Assembly (NCBI GenBank): GCA_050293315.1
Contig: JBNKMS010000014.1
Span: 1 to 46,390 of the forward strand
DNA from: CBFDBF01 sp050293315
GTDB taxonomy: Bacteria; Pseudomonadota; Gammaproteobacteria; Chromatiales; Chromatiaceae
DNA length: 46,390 nucleotides
Direction of reading: 5' to 3'
Position numbers and translations under genes: made by a program
Notes under the pieces: model-generated
The model's database searches: none
What the model was told of the DNA's origin: nothing
Seen by the model: only the letters and a program-made list of their open reading frames with translations
Shown: positions 42,001 to 46,390 of the stretch, piece after piece
How the letters are laid out: the number at the start of each line of letters is the position of its first letter
Position numbering within the stretch: position 1 is the stretch's first letter

Positions 42001-42862
42001 TCAGGTTGTATTGCAGCAGGAGCGGGTCTGGTTGGCGCCAGCCAAGCTCAATCTGATGTTGCGTATCGTCGGACGGCGTGACGACGGTTACCATCAACTG
42101 CAGACCGTGTTTCAGTTTATCGATCGGTGTGACCGTCTGCGATTCGGGCTACGCCAGGATGGGGCGATCCAGCGTGTGAGCCAACTGCCAGGGGTACCAG
42201 AAGAGCAAGATCTGACACTGCGGGCGGCCACTCTGTTGCAGCAAACCACAGGGGTTACCTCCGGCGTCGATATTGAACTCGATAAACGCCTACCTATGGG
42301 TGCGGGGCTCGGCGGTGGTAGTTCTGATGCCGCCACCGTACTGGTGGCGTTGAACCATCTCTGGAAGACGGGCCTTAGCAGCGAGCAGCTGGCGCATCTT
42401 GGGCTGCAATTGGGGGCCGATGTCCCGGTGTTTGTGCGTGGCCTAGCCGCCTGGGGTGAGGGGGTAGGTGAGGAGCTGACACCTTTAGACCTGCCAGAGG
42501 AGTGGTATCTGGTGGTGATACCTCCATGCCATGTTTCGACTAAAGAGGTTTTTTCCGATCTGGATTTGACACGCGACTCGCCGCGCATCAAAATAGCCGA
42601 CTTCCTTGCGGGCAGCTGGGAGAATGTCTGTCTGCCTGTGGTTACCAAAAGGTATCCGCAGGTGGCTATGGCACTGGATTGGCTTGGTCGCTATGGTGAG
42701 CCCAGATTGACGGGGACCGGTTCTGCGCTATTTGTGGTGTTTTCAGGCCAGCAGGAGGCGGCTGATGCAGCGGCGCAACTGCCCGCGGATCTTACCGGTT
42801 TTGTGGCGCGCGGATTGAATCGATCACCACTGTTTGCAGCGGTGGAGAGCCAGACCGGGTAG
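41993..42862 (+). CDS. ispE: 4-diphosphocytidyl-2-C-methyl-D-erythritol kinase
   Basis: A 289-residue GHMP kinase of the MEP isoprenoid pathway. Features are LAPAKLNLMLRIVGRRDDGYH at the N-terminus (with the substrate-binding Lys/Asn), the ATP loop PMGAGLGGGSSDAATVL and the C-terminal GTGSALFVVF. It starts with GTG at 41993, 8 bases inside the end of the TPR gene; a TTG at 42011 is a weaker choice. Followed by tRNA-Gln and prs as in other gammaproteobacteria. Confidence 0.94.
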   Translation: MNSQVVLQQERVWLAPAKLNLMLRIVGRRDDGYHQLQTVFQFIDRCDRLRFGLRQDGAIQRVSQLPGVPEEQDLTLRAATLLQQTTGVTSGVDIELDKRLPMGAGLGGGSSDAATVLVALNHLWKTGLSSEQLAHLGLQLGADVPVFVRGLAAWGEGVGEELTPLDLPEEWYLVVIPPCHVSTKEVFSDLDLTRDSPRIKIADFLAGSWENVCLPVVTKRYPQVAMALDWLGRYGEPRLTGTGSALFVVFSGQQEAADAAAQLPADLTGFVARGLNRSPLFAAVESQTG

Positions 42863-42873
42863 GGAGAGGAGTT

Positions 42874-42893
42874 GTTGGGGCGTCGCCAAGAGG
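42874..42893 (+). repeat. 5' fragment copy of tRNA-Gln
   Basis: These 20 bases (GTTGGGGCGTCGCCAAGAGG) are identical to 42941-42960, which covers the first 18 bases of the intact tRNA-Gln, 67 bases downstream. The rest of the tRNA is not present here, so this is a truncated copy. Confidence 0.85.
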
Positions 42894-42942
42894 TGAGTAC
42901 CCCATCTATATGGAGTGCGGCAGGATGTTGCGGTAGTTATGT

Positions 42943-43017
42943 TGGGGCGTCGCCAAGAGGCTAGGCACTGGGTTTTGATCCCAGCATACGCAGGTTCGAA
43001 TCCTGCCGCCCCAGCCA
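42943..43017 (+). tRNA. tRNA-Gln (anticodon TTG)
   Basis: A 75-base tRNA with CCA encoded. The anticodon stem CTGGG/CCCAG encloses the loop TTTTGAT with anticodon TTG; the T-arm has GTTCGAATC, and the acceptor stem TGGGGCG pairs with CGCCCCA. It is located between ispE and prs, the conserved site for glutamine tRNA. Fragments of the same tRNA lie on both sides. Confidence 0.95.
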
Positions 43018-43038
43018 AATGTAGTGCTGGATGTAGGA

Positions 43039-43134
43039 CGGTGGTTTGAGCCGTCCCTGGCGATTGGGTCCGGGCTGACATCCCTGTCAGCCGTTCGCAA
43101 TGCTGCGTTACTCCACTGGAGTAACGGTCATTGC
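43039..43134. repeat. Three consecutive hairpins after tRNA-Gln
   Basis: Potential hairpins: GGACGG/CCGTCC near 43036-43056; GGCTGACA (43073-43080) with TGTCAGCC (43085-43092), loop TCCC; and GTTACTCC (43107-43114) with GGAGTAAC (43118-43125) inside an outer pair GCAATG (43097-43102)/CATTGC (43129-43134). They fill the space between the intact tRNA and its 3' fragment copy. They could be REP-like elements or RNA processing structures; none has a T run typical of a terminator. Confidence 0.5.
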
Positions 43135-43138
43135 TCAC

Positions 43139-43154
43139 CCTGCCGCCCCAGCCA
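43139..43154 (+). repeat. 3' fragment copy of tRNA-Gln (att-like)
   Basis: CCTGCCGCCCCAGCCA repeats exactly the last 16 bases of tRNA-Gln (43002-43017), 137 bases downstream. A duplicated tRNA 3' end is the usual trace of a site-specific integration, here with only about 120 bases left between the two copies. Confidence 0.75.
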
Positions 43155-43218
43155 GATTTAGTGGTTTTTATTTGTAGAGAGATATTCTTTATTTATATAG
43201 ATACTAAGGAGTCTCGCG

Positions 43219-44172
43219 GTGCCTTCTAATGCCATAATGGTGTTTTCGGGTAATGCCAACCCGGAGCTCGCAACAGATATAGCAGAGCGGCTTAGACTTC
43301 CTATGGGTAGGGCGTCGGTCGGGCAGTTCAGCGACGGTGAGGTGATGGTTGAGATACAGGAGAATGTACGTGGACGTAATGTCTATGTCGTCCAGTCCAC
43401 CTCGCAGCCGACCAACGATAACCTGATGGAGCTGTTGGTGCTGATAGATGCCCTGCGTTGGGCCTCGGCCAGGCAGATTACCGCGGTGATTCCATATTTT
43501 GGTTACGCCAGACAGGATCGGCGACCGCGCTCTGCCAGGGTACCGATTACGGCGCGTCTGGTGGCCAAGCAGATTGCGGCGGCCGGTGCCGATAGAGTGT
43601 TAACGGTAGATCTGCACGCAGATCAGATTCAGGGATTTTTTGATATCCCGGTGGATAATATCTACGCCCTACCTATTCTGTTGGGCGATGTATGGCGGCA
43701 GAAATATCCGGATCTGATGGTGGTGTCACCGGATGTCGGTGGTGTGGTACGTGCCAGGGGGCTGGCAAAGCTGCTGGATGATGCCGATCTTGCAATCATC
43801 GATAAGCGGAGACCTCAGGCCAATGAGTCACGGGTGATGAATATTATCGGTGACGTAGAGAATCGCACCTGTGTGCTGATCGATGACATGGTGGATACCG
43901 CTGGGACCCTGTGTAAGGCAGCGGCGGCGCTGAAAGAGGCCGGGGCGAACAGGGTGGTCGCCTACTGTACCCATCCGGTGCTCTCTGGTCCGGCAATAGA
44001 GAATATCAATAACTCGGTCCTGGATGAGTTGGTGGTATCAGATACTATTCCGCTACATACAGAGGCGGGGGAGTGCGACAAGATCAGGCAGATCAGCATT
44101 GCCGAGTTGTTGGCCGAGACCATACGGCGTATTGCTGATGATGAGTCGGTCAGTTCGCTCTTTATGGAGTGA
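43219..44172 (+). CDS. prs: Ribose-phosphate pyrophosphokinase
   Basis: A 317-residue class I PRPP synthetase that makes 5-phosphoribosyl-1-pyrophosphate from ribose 5-phosphate and ATP for nucleotide, His, Trp and NAD synthesis. Motifs are MVFSGNANPELATDIAERL, PYFGYARQDRRPRSARVPI, TVDLHADQIQGFFDIPVDN and the PRPP loop CVLIDDMVDTAGTL. The start is GTG at 43219 with AAGGAG 8 bases upstream, and similarity begins immediately after. rpiA, in the same window, supplies its substrate. Confidence 0.96.
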   Translation: MPSNAIMVFSGNANPELATDIAERLRLPMGRASVGQFSDGEVMVEIQENVRGRNVYVVQSTSQPTNDNLMELLVLIDALRWASARQITAVIPYFGYARQDRRPRSARVPITARLVAKQIAAAGADRVLTVDLHADQIQGFFDIPVDNIYALPILLGDVWRQKYPDLMVVSPDVGGVVRARGLAKLLDDADLAIIDKRRPQANESRVMNIIGDVENRTCVLIDDMVDTAGTLCKAAAALKEAGANRVVAYCTHPVLSGPAIENINNSVLDELVVSDTIPLHTEAGECDKIRQISIAELLAETIRRIADDESVSSLFME

Positions 44173-44201
44173 TAAAAGGTAACGTAATTACAGAATTCAA
44201 C

Positions 44202-44278
44202 TGCCAGCACAACTAGTTAGGTACTGTGCTGGCATTGAGCACAAGCGCTGTTCTGGTCGCGGAATAGCGCTGTTTTTT
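44202..44278 (+). terminator. Hairpin and terminator between prs and rplY
   Basis: First a perfect 10-base stem TGCCAGCACA (44202-44211)/TGTGCTGGCA (44225-44234). Then AGCGCTGTTC (44244-44253) pairs with GAATAGCGCT (44262-44271) with one G-T pair and is followed by GTTTTTT (44272-44278), a rho-independent terminator. Only 34 bases remain before the rplY start, so rplY either depends on read-through or has a promoter overlapping these hairpins. Confidence 0.75.
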
Positions 44279-44312
44279 CACTACCTAAATGGTAAGTTAA
44301 TTGGAGAGAAAC

Positions 44313-45005
44313 ATGAGTGATGCATTTAATGTTAATGCGCAAGAGCGCAGTGATGAGGGGAAGGGTGCGAGCCGCCGCCTTCGTCACCAGGGGCTGATCC
44401 CGGGGATCGTCTATGGTGGCAGCAAGAAGCCAGAGATGATCTCTCTGTCGCACCAGGAGATGCTACTGCATCTGGAGCACGAGGCGTTTTATTCCAGCAT
44501 TCTGAACCTCAAAATTGGCAGCAAGCAGCAGCAGGTAATCCTTAAGGATCTGCAGCGCCATCCGGCCAAGCCCTTTGTGATACACGTAGATTTCCAGCGG
44601 GTCAGCGCAACCCAGACGCTGAAGACGCGTGTGCCGATCCACTTTGTGGGTGAAAACGTCTGTCCGGGCCTGAAGATGGGCGGCGGCGTCTCTCACCATC
44701 TAACAGATGTGGAGATCAGCTGTCTGCCGAAAGATCTGCCGGAGTTTCTGCAGATTGATCTATCCAAAATGGAGATAGGTGACTCTGTGCATCTATCCGA
44801 GATCGAACTCCCGGATGGGGTGGAGATTCCATCCCTGGCGCATGATCCTGAGCTGCATGACGTGGTTGTGGTTAATATCCACTCCGGTCACGGTGATATG
44901 GATGCAGAGGCAGAGACTGAGGAGGGTGTCGAGGAAGAGGCTGCAGTGAGTAGCGCGGCTGAGAGTGATGCCAAAGATGAGGGAGATGCCGAGAGTAAGG
45001 AGTAA
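44313..45005 (+). CDS. rplY: 50S ribosomal protein L25/Ctc family
   Basis: A 230-residue long-form L25 that binds 5S rRNA. The N-terminal L25 domain (residues about 5-95: NAQERSDEGKGASRRLRHQG, LIPGIVYGG) is followed by the TL5/Ctc C-terminal domain (residues about 100-190: PIHFVGENVCPGLKMGGGV) and an acidic, low-complexity tail (EEGVEEEAAVSSAAESDAKD). ATG at 44313 has GGAGAG upstream. Order prs-rplY-pth is conserved. Confidence 0.95.
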   Translation: MSDAFNVNAQERSDEGKGASRRLRHQGLIPGIVYGGSKKPEMISLSHQEMLLHLEHEAFYSSILNLKIGSKQQQVILKDLQRHPAKPFVIHVDFQRVSATQTLKTRVPIHFVGENVCPGLKMGGGVSHHLTDVEISCLPKDLPEFLQIDLSKMEIGDSVHLSEIELPDGVEIPSLAHDPELHDVVVVNIHSGHGDMDAEAETEEGVEEEAAVSSAAESDAKDEGDAESKE

Positions 45006-45046
45006 GCCAGTTGCTGGACGGGGCGACTCAAAGCCCCGTCCCGGCT
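45003..45046 (+). terminator. Hairpin after rplY
   Basis: GGACGGGGC (45016-45024) pairs with GCCCCGTCC (45033-45041), extended by TAAGCC/GGCTTA outside. No T run follows directly; a TTTTTT stretch occurs only about 25 bases later. It may be a weak terminator or an mRNA-stabilising 3' structure between rplY and pth. Confidence 0.5.
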
Positions 45047-45089
45047 TACACTTATCGAGGCATCAGGTCTTTTTTAGACTCACAAGTTG

Positions 45090-45671
45090 ATGCAAGCTCC
45101 AATTCGATTGGTTGTTGGTCTGGGTAATCCAGGCAGTGAGTATGCAGGGAACCGCCATAATGTCGGGTTCTGGTTGCTGCAGCTGCTGGCGCGCCAATAT
45201 GGTGGCCAGTTCAAGAGTGAGAGCAGGTTCTTTGGCGAGGCGTGCAGGATCAGCGTTAAGGGTGATGAGTGCTGGCTACTTAAGCCTACTACCTTCATGA
45301 ATCGCAGTGGACAGGCGGTCTCCAGCCTGGCGCGCTACTTCAAGATCACGCCGGAACAGATGCTGGTAGCGCACGATGAACTGGACCTACCGGTTGGGAC
45401 TACGCGCCTCAAGTGGAGTGGTGGTGCCGGGGGGCATAATGGCCTGCGGGATATTATCAGCGCCATGAATGGCCCTGATTTCTGGCGTCTGCGAGTGGGT
45501 ATTGATCATCCTGGTGATAGTAGGTTGGTCTCTGACTATGTCTTGAAAAACCCCTCCAGGAGCGATGAGGAGAAGATCATACAGACCCTGGAAGAGGTGA
45601 CTGATCTACTGCCGCAACTGGTCTCTGGTGAGCAGCAGTCGGTAATGCGGCGGATGCATAGTGACGGTTGA
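45090..45671 (+). CDS. pth: Peptidyl-tRNA hydrolase
   Basis: A 193-residue enzyme that frees tRNA from prematurely released peptidyl-tRNA. Catalytic residues are Asn13 and His23 in LVVGLGNPGSEYAGNRHNVGF, the Asp in AHDELDLPVG and the Asn in FMNRSGQAV. ATG at 45090 is preferred to the TTG directly before it. In many genomes ychF follows; here three tRNAs and tuf follow instead. Confidence 0.95.
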   Translation: MQAPIRLVVGLGNPGSEYAGNRHNVGFWLLQLLARQYGGQFKSESRFFGEACRISVKGDECWLLKPTTFMNRSGQAVSSLARYFKITPEQMLVAHDELDLPVGTTRLKWSGGAGGHNGLRDIISAMNGPDFWRLRVGIDHPGDSRLVSDYVLKNPSRSDEEKIIQTLEEVTDLLPQLVSGEQQSVMRRMHSDG

Positions 45672-45725
45672 GGGCGGTTTGGCTCAAAAAAAGGAATAAA
45701 CAGGCAGATTTATCTGGTTCCACTG

Positions 45726-45754
45726 TTGACATGGGTTTTGCCCTAGATCACAAT
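45726..45754 (+). promoter_or_regulatory. Promoter of the tRNA-Tyr/Gly/Thr-tuf operon
   Basis: A perfect -35 TTGACA (45726-45731), a 17-base spacer and -10 CACAAT (45749-45754), followed by a G+C-rich discriminator (AGCGGGC). That layout is typical of stable-RNA promoters under stringent control. Transcription would start at about 45761, just before tRNA-Tyr. Confidence 0.75.
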
Positions 45755-45769
45755 AGCGGGCTTGTTTTT

Positions 45770-45854
45770 GGAGGGGTTCCCGAGTGGCCAAAGGGGGCAG
45801 ACTGTAAATCTGCTGGCTCCGCCTTCGGAGGTTCGAATCCTCCCCCCTCCACCA
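45770..45854 (+). tRNA. tRNA-Tyr (anticodon GTA)
   Basis: An 85-base class II tRNA with CCA encoded. The anticodon stem GCAGA/TCTGC encloses CTGTAAA with anticodon GTA, and a long variable arm (GGCTCCGCCTTCGGAG region) is present as expected for tyrosine. It is the first gene of a tRNA operon leading into tuf. Confidence 0.96.
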
Positions 45855-45902
45855 GAGCTGGTGTATAGCGGCGGTGTGATAGGTGATACCAGTTACAGTT
45901 TT

Positions 45903-45976
45903 GCGGGTGTAGTTCAATGGTAGAACTTCAGCCTTCCAAGCTGAATACGTGGGTTCGATTCCCATCACCCGCTCCA
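45903..45976 (+). tRNA. tRNA-Gly (anticodon TCC)
   Basis: A 74-base tRNA ending in encoded CCA. The anticodon stem TCAGC/GCTGA encloses CTTCCAA with anticodon TCC. The acceptor stem GCGGGTG pairs with CACCCGC. It is 48 bases after tRNA-Tyr. Confidence 0.96.
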
Positions 45977-46030
45977 GAATGGCAGGACCGTGGTTCCAGC
46001 AGCTAGGTTCTGGGGCCATGTGAAAGACAG

Positions 46031-46106
46031 GCCCATGTAGCTCAGTCGGTAGAGCACACCCTTGGTAAGGGTGAGGTCAGCAGTTCAAATCTGCTCATGG
46101 GCTCCA
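46031..46106 (+). tRNA. tRNA-Thr (anticodon GGT)
   Basis: A 76-base tRNA ending in encoded CCA. The anticodon stem CACCC/GGGTG encloses TTGGTAA with anticodon GGT. The acceptor stem GCCCATG pairs with CATGGGC. It precedes tuf as in the E. coli tyrU-glyT-thrT-tufB operon. Confidence 0.96.
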
Positions 46107-46192
46107 TTGTTGGTTGGGTAGCGTGCCGTACAGCGCGTGAATTTGTTAACTGTTGATGAACTTATAATATAGCCTTAACGGAGACAATTCCG

Positions 46193-46390
46193 ATGTCCAA
46201 GGAAAAATTCGAACGCACAAAGCCACATGTAAATGTGGGAACAATTGGTCACGTAGACCATGGTAAGACAACGCTAACGGCGGCGATCACCAAGGTGATG
46301 GCGGAGACCCACGGTGGTGAGGTCAAGGCCTTTGACCAGATTGACAACGCCCCGGAAGAGCGTGAGCGTGGTATTACCATTGCCACCGCG
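46193..46390 (+). CDS. tuf: Elongation factor Tu (3' end outside window)
   Basis: The first 66 codons of EF-Tu, the GTPase that delivers aminoacyl-tRNA to the ribosome. The start MSKEKFERTKPHVNVG, the P-loop GHVDHGKTT and the switch I region ERERGITI are all present, and the frame is open to the window end. ATG at 46193 has ACGGAG upstream. It is the distal gene of the tRNA operon; a TATAAT at 46163-46168 could add a local promoter, but no good -35 is seen. Confidence 0.97.
   Translation, partial: MSKEKFERTKPHVNVGTIGHVDHGKTTLTAAITKVMAETHGGEVKAFDQIDNAPEERERGITIATA

Noticed and set aside
42824..43138. Minus-strand frames across tRNA-Gln
   Set aside because: The peptide is the known false translation of a tRNA antisense strand; the tRNA structure is unambiguous.
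45668..46019. Open frames on both strands across the tRNA cluster
   Set aside because: They cover tRNA-Tyr and tRNA-Gly and yield only the familiar spurious peptides translated from tRNA genes.
1..46390. CRISPR array, prophage or IS element
   Set aside because: No regularly spaced direct repeats with unique spacers, no phage structural or integrase genes and no transposase reading frame were found.

Overview
This window is chromosomal DNA of a gammaproteobacterium. Conserved gene neighbourhoods show this: rsmI divergent from lpoA-yraN-dolP; zapA-6S RNA-fau divergent from ygfB-pepP; hemA-prfA; ispE-tRNA-Gln-prs-rplY-pth; and tRNA-Tyr/Gly/Thr-tuf. The overall content would fit a Chromatiales or sulfur-oxidiser-like lineage, but no gene in the window settles that. 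I see no plasmid, prophage or CRISPR features.

Layout. (1) 1-9330: a lipid module on the plus strand, with an acyl-CoA dehydrogenase (5' end cut by the window), a hotdog thioesterase, a PaaG-like crotonase, an SDR, a long-chain acyl-CoA synthetase, a FadL-type porin, a KASIII-like condensing enzyme and a chalcone-isomerase-like periplasmic protein. Together they suggest uptake, activation, partial oxidation and possible re-use of fatty acids. (2) 9339-10505: a SpoU-type RNA methylase, then a compact two-gene unit (ribbon-helix-helix-like plus coiled coil) with its own promoter and terminator. (3) 10506-15719: an A+T-richer accessory segment with a small membrane protein, a very large exported beta-propeller/Cys-rich repeat protein and an unknown Cys-rich protein, separated by inverted and direct repeats sharing a GGGTCA core. 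(4) 15720-27742: an esterase, rsmI, lpoA, yraN, dolP, an FAD oxidase, sodB, a dipeptide-osmolyte amidotransferase, rnt, a TraB/GumN protein, mlaA and rpiA. (5) 27882-30675: a lysine-rich histone-H1-like repeat protein, fau, 6S RNA, zapA, a small coiled-coil protein and ygfB. (6) 30669-37503: pepP, the split-P glycine cleavage system (gcvT, gcvH, gcvPA, gcvPB) with a thiol peroxidase gene between the two P subunits, dgkA and a 60-residue C2H2 zinc-finger protein. (7) 37535-46390: prfA and hemA (minus), a TPR lipoprotein, ispE, tRNA-Gln flanked by fragments of itself, prs, rplY, pth, three tRNAs and the start of tuf.

The most unusual items are the accessory segment 10506-15719, the two-gene unit 9981-10453, the perfect C2H2 finger at 37321, the KKRVAK repeat protein at 27882, and the tRNA-Gln fragments, which look like attachment-site debris. 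No single complete new system can be proved from sequence alone. The best candidates for undescribed biology are the accessory segment and the two-gene unit.
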